Shown here: one piece after another, positions 18,454 to 27,159 of the stretch
How the letters are laid out: each line of letters starts with the position of its first letter
How positions within the stretch are numbered: position 1 is the first letter of the stretch
Assembly (NCBI RefSeq): GCF_000181875.2
Contig: NZ_ABJZ02000005.1
Coordinates: forward strand, 310,001-374,000
Source: [Borrelia] finlandensis
GTDB lineage: Bacteria; Spirochaetota; Spirochaetia; Borreliales; Borreliaceae
Direction: 5' to 3'
Length of the DNA stretch: 64,000 nt
The notes under the pieces: generated by a model
Told to the model about the DNA's origin: nothing
The model's database searches: none
What the model saw: only the letters and a program-made list of their open reading frames with translations
Position numbers and translations under genes: made by a program

Positions 18454-19350
18454 TCATAAAAAGCTTTTTTTATAAAATTTATGACCTTCTGCATGAAGAA
18501 CATTAAAGCGATTTTCTAAATCTTCAGCAATTTTTAACCCCAAAACTTCCTTTGTAATCTCAGCCTGAGAATCTTTCAAGGTGTTTAAAATTTCATCCCT
18601 ATACTCAGCAATACTTATAACCTTGTCAGCATTATATATAAGTGAATCTCTTTTAAAAACATCGTGAGACATATCTCCATCCTCAGAAACTTCTAAAACA
18701 TTTCCATTGACTCCAATCATCAAATAATAATCAAAAATTTTAAAATAATTGCCAATTTCTAAAATTATTTTTTTTGTTTCAGGTCTTCCTTTTCTATACC
18801 TAGTAGCAGTAGGAAAAATAAGTATAATGTACCCACTATTTTTCTTTTCATAAATATACTTCATAGAATTAGCATTAAAAACACGCCTTTGCCTAGCATG
18901 TTCTAAACCAACCCCAACAAATGCGTGCGGTGGATACACTAATATTGCATTGTATCCCAAAGAAAGAGTCTTAACAAATAAATTATCCCTGAAAAGCTTA
19001 ACTCCAGCTATTGGAATAATATGATCTGCAATATCATGATAACCCATTTTGTAAAGTAAAAATTGGAAACAAGGAAAATCAAAATTACTATAATGCTCCA
19101 TTAATATAATTGAAGACTTGCCAGATTTAGTCTTTTGGTAAAGTTCTAAAATATTTTGTATACCAACAATGGTAGATCCACTCTCAAGAAGTCTCTCTAT
19201 CATTCTATCTGCCAATCTTCTACTATTAGAATCTGCATTTCGATAAGACTTATCCAAATAATTAACATTTTCAACAGACTTAAATTGACTTACAAAGTCG
19301 CTTTCCATGTCTTTAAAATATTTATCAAAACTTTCATTTTGTACAAACAT
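18454..19350 (-). CDS. Acyltransferase, glycerol-3-phosphate type (putative)
   Basis: The HX4D acyltransferase motif is seen as HYSNFD (in LMEHYSNFDFP), followed by ADHIIPIAGVKLFRD, and IILIFPTATRYRKGRP resembles the FPEGTRS block III that binds the acceptor. About 298 residues. This suits a soluble glycerol-3-phosphate acyltransferase starting phospholipid and glycolipid synthesis, and B31 annotators named it so; Borreliella takes its fatty acids from the host. A GTG start at 19386 adds 12 residues without a clear ribosome-binding site; the ATG at 19350 has AAAGGG 10 bases upstream, so I chose it with moderate certainty. First gene of the acyltransferase-flcA-VWA group. Confidence 0.8.
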   Translation of the reverse strand: MFVQNESFDKYFKDMESDFVSQFKSVENVNYLDKSYRNADSNSRRLADRMIERLLESGSTIVGIQNILELYQKTKSGKSSIILMEHYSNFDFPCFQFLLYKMGYHDIADHIIPIAGVKLFRDNLFVKTLSLGYNAILVYPPHAFVGVGLEHARQRRVFNANSMKYIYEKKNSGYIILIFPTATRYRKGRPETKKIILEIGNYFKIFDYYLMIGVNGNVLEVSEDGDMSHDVFKRDSLIYNADKVISIAEYRDEILNTLKDSQAEITKEVLGLKIAEDLENRFNVLHAEGHKFYKKSFL

Positions 19351-19513
19351 AAAACCAGCACCCTTTAAAGCATTCCATGTTGCCACTTAACCATTAGTTA
19401 TATTTTATTTACTAAAGACAAAAAGCTCTATAAGACTAACAATAAATAACTAATATTAAACAAGCATACATTTTTGAAAACATTTCACACCATTATACCT
19501 TATTTACTATACA

Positions 19514-19612
19514 AATTAAAGTAAAATTTTAGCTTGCAACAATAGACAAATAATACTAAAAACTATTTAAAATTATTAGACTTTTTTTATTGCAAGAATT
19601 AAAGTAAAATTT
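19514..19612. repeat. 16-bp direct repeat pair upstream of oppA1
   Basis: AATTAAAGTAAAATTT occurs at 19514-19529 and again at 19597-19612, identical in all 16 positions and 83 bp apart, about eight helical turns. The copies are flanked by the inverted pair CTTGCAA and TTGCAAG on their inner sides. This looks like a paired regulator site or the trace of a local duplication. Confidence 0.6.
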
Positions 19613-19619
19613 AAATACG

Positions 19620-19649
19620 AGACAAATCAAAGCAAGACAAATCAAAGTA
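19620..19649. repeat. 15-bp tandem repeat upstream of oppA1
   Basis: AGACAAATCAAAGCA (19620-19634) is followed at once by AGACAAATCAAAGTA (19635-19649), 14 of 15 bases identical. It would lie in the early transcript if the TTGCAA promoter is used. Confidence 0.6.
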
Positions 19650-19687
19650 CTGGAGGCATACATATTTAAAATTAAAACAAAATAAAT

Positions 19688-19727
19688 ATTCTTTATTAAA
19701 ATTTATTAAAAAAGATTAATAAAGAAT
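19688..19727 (+). promoter_or_regulatory. Perfect 12-bp leader hairpin before oppA1
   Basis: ATTCTTTATTAA (19688-19699) and TTAATAAAGAAT (19716-19727) are exact complements around a 16-base loop, ending 41 bp before the oppA1 ATG. It is AT-only apart from two G-C pairs and has no T-run after it, so it is more likely a leader structure or binding site than a terminator. Confidence 0.5.
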
Positions 19728-19768
19728 GAGAACAAAAAATATATAAAATATTGAAAAAGGAAAATCCC

Positions 19769-21340
19769 ATGAAATATACAAAAATAGCCTTAATGCTAAT
19801 AATTTTTTCTTTAATAGCATGTATTAGTAATGCTAAAAAAGAAAAAATAGTTTTCAGAGTATCAAACTTAAGCGAGCCATCATCACTTGATCCTCAACTC
19901 TCAACAGACCTTTACGGTAGCAACATTATTACAAACCTATTCTTAGGCCTAGCGGTAAAAGATTCTCAAACTGGAAAATATAAACCAGGACTTGCGAAAA
20001 GTTGGAATATTTCTGAAGATGGAATTATTTACACATTTAACCTAAGAGAAGATATAGTTTGGAGCGATGGAATTGCCATTACTGCTGAGGAGATAAAAAA
20101 ATCATATCTAAGAATTTTAAATAAAAAAACAGCTGCAATGTATGCTAATTTAATAAAATCTACAATAAAAAATGCACAAGAATATTTCGATGAGACAGTG
20201 CCTGAATCTGAGCTTGGCATAAAGGCTATTGACAGCAAAACCCTAGAGATAACATTAACATCTCCAAAGCCTTATTTTCCCGATATGCTAACAAACACAG
20301 CATACATACCAGTTCCTATGCATATTGTTGAAAAATATGGAGAAAATTGGACAAATCCTGAAAATATAGTTGTTAGTGGCGCATACAAACTTAAAGAAAG
20401 ATCAATTAACGATAAAATCGTAATAGAAAAAAATGATAAATACTATAATGCAAAAAATGTAGAAATTGATGAAGTAATATTTTACCCAACAGAAGGTAAC
20501 GTGGCCTACAATATGTACATAAACGGTGAAATCGATTTTCTACAAGGAGCAGAAAAGAATAACTTGGAAGAAATTAAAATAAGAGATGATTATTACTCCG
20601 GATTAAAAAACGGAATGGCATACATAGCATTCAATACAACAATAAAACCACTAGATAATTTAAAAGTTAGACAAGCCATCTCCCTTGCTATTGACAGAGA
20701 AACTTTAACTAAAGTAGTTTTAAAGGGAAGTTCAGATCCAACAAGAAACCTAACTCCAAAATTTGATGATTATTCTTATGGGAAAAATTTAATACTATTT
20801 GATCCTGAGAATGCAAAAAAACTTTTGGTTGAAGCTGGATATCCGGATGGAAAAGGATTTCCCACATTAAAATTTAAAATATCAGGGGGAAGACCAACAA
20901 CAGCAGAATTCTTACAAGAACAATTTAAAAAAATACTAAACATTAACTTAGAAATCGAAAATGAAGAATGGACAACATTTTTAGGAAGCAGAAGAACTGG
21001 AAATTACCAAATGTCAAGCGTGGGGTGGATAGGAGACTATTTTGATCCCTTAACATTCTTAGACAGCTTATTTACAACAGAAAATCATTTTTTCGGAGCG
21101 TACAAATATTCAAACAAAGAGTATGATGCTTTAATAAAAAAATCTAATTTTGAACTTGATCCAATAAAAAGACAAGACATTTTAAGACAAGCTGAAGAAA
21201 TAATAGCAGAAAAAGACTTTCCTATGGCACCTTTATATATACCCAAATCTCATTATCTTTTCAGAAATGATAAATGGACGGGGTGGGTACCAAATATCGC
21301 AGAAAGCTATTTATATGAAGATATTAAAACTAAAAAATAA
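19769..21340 (+). CDS. oppA1: Oligopeptide-binding lipoprotein OppA1
   Basis: Extracytoplasmic peptide-binding protein (SBP family 5) delivering oligopeptides to OppBCDF. Lipobox SLIAC ends a short signal peptide; then LSEPSSLDPQLSTD, the family's opening, and the typical late segment RQDILRQAEEIIAEKDFPMAPLY. Length 523 residues from the ATG at 19769; an in-frame TTG 18 bp upstream is rejected because AAGGA sits 7 bases before the ATG. First of three tandem paralogues that share one permease. Binding proteins of this type are central in Borreliella, which has few amino acid synthesis pathways. Confidence 0.96.
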   Translation: MKYTKIALMLIIFSLIACISNAKKEKIVFRVSNLSEPSSLDPQLSTDLYGSNIITNLFLGLAVKDSQTGKYKPGLAKSWNISEDGIIYTFNLREDIVWSDGIAITAEEIKKSYLRILNKKTAAMYANLIKSTIKNAQEYFDETVPESELGIKAIDSKTLEITLTSPKPYFPDMLTNTAYIPVPMHIVEKYGENWTNPENIVVSGAYKLKERSINDKIVIEKNDKYYNAKNVEIDEVIFYPTEGNVAYNMYINGEIDFLQGAEKNNLEEIKIRDDYYSGLKNGMAYIAFNTTIKPLDNLKVRQAISLAIDRETLTKVVLKGSSDPTRNLTPKFDDYSYGKNLILFDPENAKKLLVEAGYPDGKGFPTLKFKISGGRPTTAEFLQEQFKKILNINLEIENEEWTTFLGSRRTGNYQMSSVGWIGDYFDPLTFLDSLFTTENHFFGAYKYSNKEYDALIKKSNFELDPIKRQDILRQAEEIIAEKDFPMAPLYIPKSHYLFRNDKWTGWVPNIAESYLYEDIKTKK

Positions 21341-21406
21341 TAAAATTAAGTAAAATAAGTAATTTTAAAATTAAGATTTAAAATTAATATCTACGGAAGG
21401 AAAATT

Positions 21407-21454
21407 ATGAAATTAAAGTTAAATTTTAAAACAAACTTTAAAATGGAGGTATAA
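21407..21454 (+). CDS. 15-codon upstream ORF coupled to oppA2
   Basis: ATG at 21407 preceded by GGAAGGAAAATT, encoding MKLKLNFKTNFKMEV and ending TAA at 21454, 6 bases before the oppA2 ATG. The oppA2 ribosome-binding site GGAGGT (21445-21450) is inside its last codons. A ribosome finishing this ORF would sit on the oppA2 start, so it could couple or tune OppA2 synthesis. Its first codons (ATGAAATTA) copy those of oppA2, so it may also be the relic of a duplicated start region. Translation is not shown. Confidence 0.4.
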   Translation: MKLKLNFKTNFKMEV

Positions 21455-21460
21455 AAAATT

Positions 21461-23047
21461 ATGAAATTACAAAAGTCATTATTTTTAATAATATTTTTTC
21501 TAACTTTTCTTTGTTGTAATAACGAGGAAAGAAAAGAAGGAGTATCATTTAAAATAAGTTTGGGGGCAGAGCCAAGCAGTCTTGACCCCCAATTAGCAGA
21601 CGATAATGTCGCATCAAAAATGCTAGACACAATGTTTAGAGGGATTGTCACAGGAGATCCTAATACAGGGGGAAATAAACCAGGACTTGCAAAAGGGTGG
21701 GATATTTCTTCTGACGGAACAGTTTACACATTTAATCTAAGAGAAAAAATCACTTGGAGTGACGGAGTTGCGATCACTGCAGAAGGAATTAGAAAATCTT
21801 ATCTTAGAATTTTAAATAAAGAAACTGGCTCAAAGTACGTTGAAATGGTTAAATCGGTAATTAAAAATGGTCAAAAATATTTTGATGGACAAGTGTCTGA
21901 CTCTGAACTTGGAATTAGAGCGATTGATGAAAAAACATTAGAAATAACACTAGAATCACCAAAACCTTATTTTATTGATATGTTAGTACACCAATCATTT
22001 ATTCCAGTACCAGTTCATGTTACCGAAAAGTACGGACAAAGTTGGACAAGCCCTGAAAACATGGTGACAAGTGGTCCTTTTAAATTAAAAGAAAGAATTC
22101 CTAACGAAAAATATGTCTTTGAAAAAAATAACAAATACTACGACTCAAATGAAGTAGAATTAGAAGAGATTACATTTTACACAACAAATGACAACTCAAC
22201 AGCGTATAAAATGTATGAAAATGAAGAGCTAGATGCAATTTTTGGTTCCATACCTCCAGATCTAATCAAAGATCTAAAATTAAGAAGCGACTATTACTCA
22301 TCAGCTGTTAATGCCATATACTTTTACGCATTCAATACACACATTAAACCACTTGACAACGTTAAAATTAGAAAAGCCTTAACTCTTGCTATTGACAGAG
22401 AAACGCTTACATATAAAGTTCTTGACAACGGGACTACCCCTACAAGAAGAGCAACTCCCAACTTTAGTTCATATTCTTATGCAAAAAGTTTAGAATTATT
22501 TAATCCTGAAATTGCAAAAACTCTTCTAGCTGAAGCTGGGTATCCTAATGGCAATGGATTTCCAATTTTAAAATTAAAATACAATACAAACGAAGCAAAT
22601 AAAAAAATTTGTGAATTTATTCAAAACCAATGGAAAAAAAATTTAAATATTGATGTGGAGCTTGAAAACGAAGAATGGACAACATACTTAAACACTAAGG
22701 CAAATGGAAATTATGAAATAGCAAGAGCAGGATGGATAGGCGATTATGCTGATCCTTTGACATTTTTAAGCATATTCACACAAGGATACACACAATTCTC
22801 ATCTCATAATTACTCAAACCCAGAATACAACGAACTTATAAAGAAATCCGACCTTGAGCTTGATCCAATAAAAAGACAAGACATTTTAAGACAAGCAGAA
22901 GAGATAATTATTGAAAAAGATTTTCCAATAGCACCAATATACATATATGGGAACAGTTACCTTTTCAGAAATGACAAATGGACAGGATGGAATACCAATA
23001 TTTTAGAAAGATTTGATTTATCTCAACTAAAATTAAAAAATAAATAA
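21461..23047 (+). CDS. oppA2: Oligopeptide-binding lipoprotein OppA2
   Basis: Second OppA paralogue, 528 residues. Lipobox FLCC after MKLQKSLFLIIFFLT; mature part begins NNEERKEG and then LGAEPSSLDPQLADD. It shares blocks such as LTLAIDRETLTYKVL and RQDILRQAEEII with its neighbours. GGAGGT lies 10 bases before the ATG, overlapped by a 15-codon upstream ORF. A strong inverted repeat behind the gene may end or punctuate its message. Each paralogue likely widens the range of peptides fed to the shared permease. Confidence 0.96.
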   Translation: MKLQKSLFLIIFFLTFLCCNNEERKEGVSFKISLGAEPSSLDPQLADDNVASKMLDTMFRGIVTGDPNTGGNKPGLAKGWDISSDGTVYTFNLREKITWSDGVAITAEGIRKSYLRILNKETGSKYVEMVKSVIKNGQKYFDGQVSDSELGIRAIDEKTLEITLESPKPYFIDMLVHQSFIPVPVHVTEKYGQSWTSPENMVTSGPFKLKERIPNEKYVFEKNNKYYDSNEVELEEITFYTTNDNSTAYKMYENEELDAIFGSIPPDLIKDLKLRSDYYSSAVNAIYFYAFNTHIKPLDNVKIRKALTLAIDRETLTYKVLDNGTTPTRRATPNFSSYSYAKSLELFNPEIAKTLLAEAGYPNGNGFPILKLKYNTNEANKKICEFIQNQWKKNLNIDVELENEEWTTYLNTKANGNYEIARAGWIGDYADPLTFLSIFTQGYTQFSSHNYSNPEYNELIKKSDLELDPIKRQDILRQAEEIIIEKDFPIAPIYIYGNSYLFRNDKWTGWNTNILERFDLSQLKLKNK

Positions 23048-23066
23048 TTAATATTTAATTTAATCA

Positions 23067-23111
23067 AATAAAAATCGTCTATTATTTTATTCCTTATGGA
23101 CGATTTTTATT
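23067..23111 (+). terminator. Inverted repeat, probable terminator between oppA2 and oppA3
   Basis: AATAAAAATCGTC (23067-23079) and GACGATTTTTATT (23099-23111) form a perfect 13-bp stem with a 19-base loop; the second arm carries TTTTT. It begins 20 bp after the oppA2 stop. It probably ends much of the oppA2 transcript, with a TTGACT at 23110 as a possible -35 for oppA3, although no good -10 stands at the right distance. Confidence 0.6.
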
Positions 23112-23181
23112 GACTTTCTTATAGAAAAAAGATAGCTTAAAACTTATAAATAAATAGTTTTAATTTGGGGAAAAGGTTAAT

Positions 23182-24807
23182 ATGAATTTTAATAAAACTA
23201 AAAAAATCGGTAAAAAAATTAAAATAGTAACACTGCTTATGCTTGCCGTGTCTTTAATTGCATGCAATAATAATTCAGAAAAAGAAAAATTAGCATTTAA
23301 AGTATACATAGGGGGAGCGCCCTCATCGCTTGACCCTCATTTGGTAGATGAGACAATAGGAGCAAGAATTTTAGAACAAATATTCTCAGGGCTTTTGACA
23401 TTAAATACCAAAACAGGAAAGCTAAAGCCCGGACTTGCTAAAAATTGGGAAGCCTCAAAAGATAAAAAAACATATCAATTTTATCTAAGAGACAACCTTT
23501 TTTGGAGCGATGGAGTTGAAATTACTGCTGAAGGGATAAGAAAATCTTTTTTAAGAATTCTAAATAAAGAAACAGGATCTACAAACGTTGACATGCTCAA
23601 ATCAATAATAAAAAATGGACAAGAGTATTTTGACGGGAAAGTATCCGATTCTGAACTTGGAATCAAGGCAATTGATAGTAAAACGCTGGAAATAACACTT
23701 ACGGCTCCAAAGCCATATTTTCTTGAGCTGCTTCTACATTACGCATTCATGCCAGTACCTATTCATGTGATTGAAAAGTATAAGGGAAATTGGACAAGCC
23801 CTGAAAACATGGTTACTAGCGGTCCTTTTAAATTAAAAAAAAGATTACCTAATGAAAAAATTATCTTTGAAAAAAATGAACGTTATTATAATGCAAAAGA
23901 AGTAGAACTTGATGAGCTTGTCTACATTACGTCTGACAATGATCTTACTGTGTACAATATGTACAAAAACAACGAAATTGATGCTATTTTTAACAGCATC
24001 CCGCCGGACATTGTAAATGAAATAAAACTACAAAAGGACTATTACCAACACAAAAGTAATGCAATTTATTTATATTCATTTAATACAAAAATAAAACCCC
24101 TTGATGATGCTAGAGTTAGAGAAGCTTTAACCTTGGCTATTGACAGAGAAACTTTAACTTACAAAGTGCTAAATGATGGCACAGTTCCTACAAGAGAAAT
24201 AACTCCTGATCTTGAAAATTACAATTATGGTAAAAAATTGGCTTTATTTGATCCTGAAAAATCTAAAAAGCTTTTGGCGGATGCAGGATATCCTAATGGG
24301 AAAGGATTCCCAATGCTAACACTAAAATATAATACAAACGAAACTCACAAAAAAATTGCTGCATTTATTCAAAACCAATGGAAAAAAATTCTAAATATCA
24401 ATCTTATGCTTACTAACGAAAATTGGCCTGTTCTTACCAACAGCAGAAATACTGGCAATTTTGAAATAATAAGAGTTGGACGCATTGGGGAATATTTAGA
24501 TCCACACACATACTTTACTATATTCACAAAAGAAAATTCACAACTTGCATCATACGGATATTCAAACCTAGAATTTGACAAACTCATCAGAGAATCAGAT
24601 CTTGAAAAAGATCCTATAAAAAGAAAACAATTACTCAGAAAAGCAGAATCAATAATAATTGAAAAAGATTTTCCTGCTGCACCAATATACATATATTCTG
24701 GGCATTATCTTTTTAGAAACGATAAATGGACTGGATGGAGTCCTAATGTATCAGAGGTTTATTATCTTTCTGAATTAAAACCAATTAAAAATGCAAAACA
24801 TAATTAA
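23182..24807 (+). CDS. oppA3: Oligopeptide-binding lipoprotein OppA3
   Basis: Third OppA paralogue, 541 residues. The signal has a longer Lys-rich n-region (MNFNKTKKIGKKIKIVTL) before lipobox SLIAC; the mature part reads IGGAPSSLDPHLVDET. More divergent in its late part (HTYFTIFTKENSQLASYGYSN) than OppA1 and OppA2, which suggests a different peptide preference. GGGGAAAAGG precedes the ATG. A 358-bp gap with a hairpin separates it from oppB. Confidence 0.96.
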   Translation: MNFNKTKKIGKKIKIVTLLMLAVSLIACNNNSEKEKLAFKVYIGGAPSSLDPHLVDETIGARILEQIFSGLLTLNTKTGKLKPGLAKNWEASKDKKTYQFYLRDNLFWSDGVEITAEGIRKSFLRILNKETGSTNVDMLKSIIKNGQEYFDGKVSDSELGIKAIDSKTLEITLTAPKPYFLELLLHYAFMPVPIHVIEKYKGNWTSPENMVTSGPFKLKKRLPNEKIIFEKNERYYNAKEVELDELVYITSDNDLTVYNMYKNNEIDAIFNSIPPDIVNEIKLQKDYYQHKSNAIYLYSFNTKIKPLDDARVREALTLAIDRETLTYKVLNDGTVPTREITPDLENYNYGKKLALFDPEKSKKLLADAGYPNGKGFPMLTLKYNTNETHKKIAAFIQNQWKKILNINLMLTNENWPVLTNSRNTGNFEIIRVGRIGEYLDPHTYFTIFTKENSQLASYGYSNLEFDKLIRESDLEKDPIKRKQLLRKAESIIIEKDFPAAPIYIYSGHYLFRNDKWTGWSPNVSEVYYLSELKPIKNAKHN

Positions 24808-24912
24808 TTTTAAAAGGATTTTAATATAAATTAAAACCAATATTTAAGCCTAAAAGAAAAGCTGACTAAGCTTAAGACAGTAGCTTTATTTAAAACAAAA
24901 ATACATAAATAA

Positions 24913-24953
24913 TGTGTAAGATTCTATGATAATTTTACTTAGAATCTTACACA
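24913..24953 (+). promoter_or_regulatory. Perfect 14-bp inverted repeat between oppA3 and oppB
   Basis: TGTGTAAGATTCTA (24913-24926) and TAGAATCTTACACA (24940-24953) are exact complements with a 13-base loop, in the gap between oppA3 and oppB. On the plus strand it is followed by AAAAAAA and not by T's, so it is not a classical terminator for oppA3; on the minus strand the following bases are T-rich. It may be an RNA-stabilising 3' structure of the oppA3 message or a site for a regulator. The rest of the gap (24808-25165) holds only the oppB promoter. Confidence 0.55.
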
Positions 24954-25089
24954 AAAAAATTCTTCTCAAATCAAGACAATAAAATTTTAAATTAAAAAAT
25001 AAAAAACAAAAAATACATTTTATTGAAAATTAAATTAATCATTATAATACAAAAAACCCCCTATTCTATCAAAAATTATCAACTATAGC

Positions 25090-25120
25090 TTGAAAAACAA
25101 TAAAGACTATATGATATAAT
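25090..25120 (+). promoter_or_regulatory. oppB promoter with extended -10
   Basis: TG-A-TATAAT at 25112-25120 is a consensus extended -10 element; TTGAAA at 25090-25095 is a weaker -35 with 19-bp spacing. Transcription would start near 25127, about 40 bases before the oppB ATG. This gives the permease genes a promoter separate from the binding proteins. Confidence 0.7.
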
Positions 25121-25165
25121 TGACTAATACGTAAGTTATCAACATCTATTTACAAAGGAGCAAAA

Positions 25166-26086
25166 ATGTTAAAGTTTACTTTAAAGAAAATATTAGGAAT
25201 AATACCAACTTTACTGGTAATAATTTTTTTATGCTTTTTTGTAATGAGAATGGCTCCTGGAAGTCCATTTGATTCTGAAAAACCTATTGATCCTCAAGTA
25301 AAAGCAAGATTGATGGAAAAATATCACCTTGACAAACCTTTTTATATTCAAGCTTTTTATTACATTTCAAATGCTCTCAAAGGAGACTTGGGGCCTTCTT
25401 TAAAAAAGAAAGACCTTACAGTCAATCAATACATAAAATTAGGATTTCCAAAATCACTTACACTAGGAGTAATATCCCTTATTATATCACTATCAATAGG
25501 AATACCAATAGGTATATTAGCTGCCATTTATAAAAATACTTATGTGGATTATATAATAACATCAATAGCAATATTGGGGATTTCAATACCATTATTCGTA
25601 ATAGGGCCAATTTTGCAATACTTTTTTGCAATTAAATGGGGCTTGCTTTATACCTCTGGATGGATTACAGAAAGAGGAGGATTTTCAAATTTAATTCTAC
25701 CCATAATAACTCTTAGCATGCCTAATGTAGCTATTTTCGCAAGAATAATCAGAGGATCAATGCTAGAAATAATACAGAGTGACTTTATAAGAACTGCACG
25801 TGCAAAAGGGCTAAGCTTCAAAACAATAGTTATAAAGCACATGTTAAGAGGAGCAATGTTGCCTGTAGTAAGCTATATAGGCCCAGCATTTGCTGCTATA
25901 ATATCTGGAAGCGTAGTTATTGAAAAAATATTTAGAATTGCTGGAATGGGAATGTTTATAACAGAATCCGCACTAAACAGAGATTATCCCGTATTAATGG
26001 GAGGACTATTAGTATATTCAATAATCCTGCTTATTTCCATATTAATATCAGATATTATATATAAAATGTTAGATCCAAGAGTATAA
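25166..26086 (+). CDS. oppB: Oligopeptide ABC permease OppB
   Basis: Inner-membrane permease of the Opp system, 306 residues, about six helices. Typical OppB features: FVMRMAPGSPFD near the N-terminus, YHLDKPFYIQAFYYI, and the EAA loop RTARAKGLSFKTIVIKHMLR (about residues 210-230) that contacts the ATPases. AAAGGAG stands 7 bases before the ATG. It forms a heterodimer with OppC and serves all OppA paralogues, including, in B. burgdorferi, those encoded on plasmids. Confidence 0.97.
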   Translation: MLKFTLKKILGIIPTLLVIIFLCFFVMRMAPGSPFDSEKPIDPQVKARLMEKYHLDKPFYIQAFYYISNALKGDLGPSLKKKDLTVNQYIKLGFPKSLTLGVISLIISLSIGIPIGILAAIYKNTYVDYIITSIAILGISIPLFVIGPILQYFFAIKWGLLYTSGWITERGGFSNLILPIITLSMPNVAIFARIIRGSMLEIIQSDFIRTARAKGLSFKTIVIKHMLRGAMLPVVSYIGPAFAAIISGSVVIEKIFRIAGMGMFITESALNRDYPVLMGGLLVYSIILLISILISDIIYKMLDPRV

Positions 26087-26098
26087 GGGGAAATCAAA

Positions 26099-27148
26099 AT
26101 GAATAGCCTTAAAAAACAAAACGAAGAAAACAATTCTAAACTTGAAAGAAGAGCTTGGTCAAGATTTAAAGAAAATAAGCTTGCATTTGGCAGTCTTTTT
26201 GTAATTGGATTTTATATCTTAATTGCCATTTTACAACCAATATTGCCAATATATAAATACCATACTCAAATAGTAGAGCATTCTGATTTGCCACCATCTT
26301 TCCAGGCCGCTGGAGAACTCTGGTACAATAAAGAAAAAAAATTTATTGAAAAATTAGCAAAAAAAGAAAAAAGAGAAATAAACGAAGAAGAGCTAAAAAA
26401 ACTCGAAGACATAAAAAGAAAAATAGAAAATGAAGTTCAAATAATAGATAAAAGGGAAGTAAAAATACATAAAAGAGTATATTTGCTTGGTACAGACAAT
26501 CTTGGAAGAGATTTGCTTGCAAGATTAATACAAGGCAGTCAAATTTCTCTTTCTGTAGGATTTATTGGGGCTTTTTTGTCTATGATAATAGGAACTATCC
26601 TGGGATCCATAGCGGGATTTTTTGGGGGATTGCCTGATAAAATAATAACTAAAATAATCGAAATTCTTTATGTACTACCCTATCTGCTTATTGTAATAAT
26701 ACTAATGGCAATAATGGAAAGAAGTATAATAGGATTATTCATAGCACTTGCATTTGTGTCGTGGCTAACAGTAGCTCGAGTTGTACGAGGTCAAGTACAA
26801 TCACTATCAAGTTCAGAATTTATACAAGCAGCCAAAACGCTTGGCGCAACAAATCAAAGAATAATCTTAAAACACCTAATCCCTAATAGCATTGGAATGA
26901 TCGTTATATTCACAACAATAAGGGTTCCAAGCTTTATTATGGCTGAAGCATTTTTATCCTTTTTAGGACTTGGAATTTCAGCTCCAATGACAAGCTGGGG
27001 AGAATTAGTGCAAAATGGAATTGCTACATTTGTTGAATATCCATGGAAAGTTTTTATTCCAGCTATAGTTATGACAATATTTCTATTATTTATGAACTTT
27101 TTAGGTGACGGGCTAAGAGATGCTTTTGATCCAAAAGATAGCATCTAA
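26099..27148 (+). CDS. oppC: Oligopeptide ABC permease OppC
   Basis: Partner permease of OppB, 349 residues. The EAA loop is QAAKTLGATNQRIILKHLIP. Between the first helix and the second there is a long charged insert of about 70 residues (KEKKFIEKLAKKEKREINEE and following) before the conserved YLLGTDNLGRDLLARLI; such an insert is longer than in E. coli OppC and would lie outside the membrane, where it could contact the binding proteins. It follows oppB by 12 bp with AAGGGGAAA as ribosome-binding site. Confidence 0.97.
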   Translation: MNSLKKQNEENNSKLERRAWSRFKENKLAFGSLFVIGFYILIAILQPILPIYKYHTQIVEHSDLPPSFQAAGELWYNKEKKFIEKLAKKEKREINEEELKKLEDIKRKIENEVQIIDKREVKIHKRVYLLGTDNLGRDLLARLIQGSQISLSVGFIGAFLSMIIGTILGSIAGFFGGLPDKIITKIIEILYVLPYLLIVIILMAIMERSIIGLFIALAFVSWLTVARVVRGQVQSLSSSEFIQAAKTLGATNQRIILKHLIPNSIGMIVIFTTIRVPSFIMAEAFLSFLGLGISAPMTSWGELVQNGIATFVEYPWKVFIPAIVMTIFLLFMNFLGDGLRDAFDPKDSI

Positions 27149-27159
27149 GGAGAAATTGA

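Larger units (their letters stand above)
19387..19768 (+). promoter_or_regulatory. oppA1: Repeat-rich control region upstream of oppA1
   Basis: About 380 bp without a gene between the divergent acyltransferase and oppA1. It holds a 16-bp direct repeat, a 15-bp tandem repeat, a CTTGCAA/TTGCAAG inverted pair (19533-19539 and 19590-19596) and a long hairpin just before oppA1. A candidate promoter is TTGCAA (19590) with TTAAAT (19611-19616), though the spacing of 15 is short. No ORF with a start codon follows the GGAGG at 19653. Separate promoters for the oppA genes have been reported in B. burgdorferi. Confidence 0.55.

Noticed and set aside
23110-23138. TTGACT as a full oppA3 promoter
   Set aside because: The bases 17 positions on (TAGCTT) match the -10 consensus poorly; I mention it only as a possible -35.
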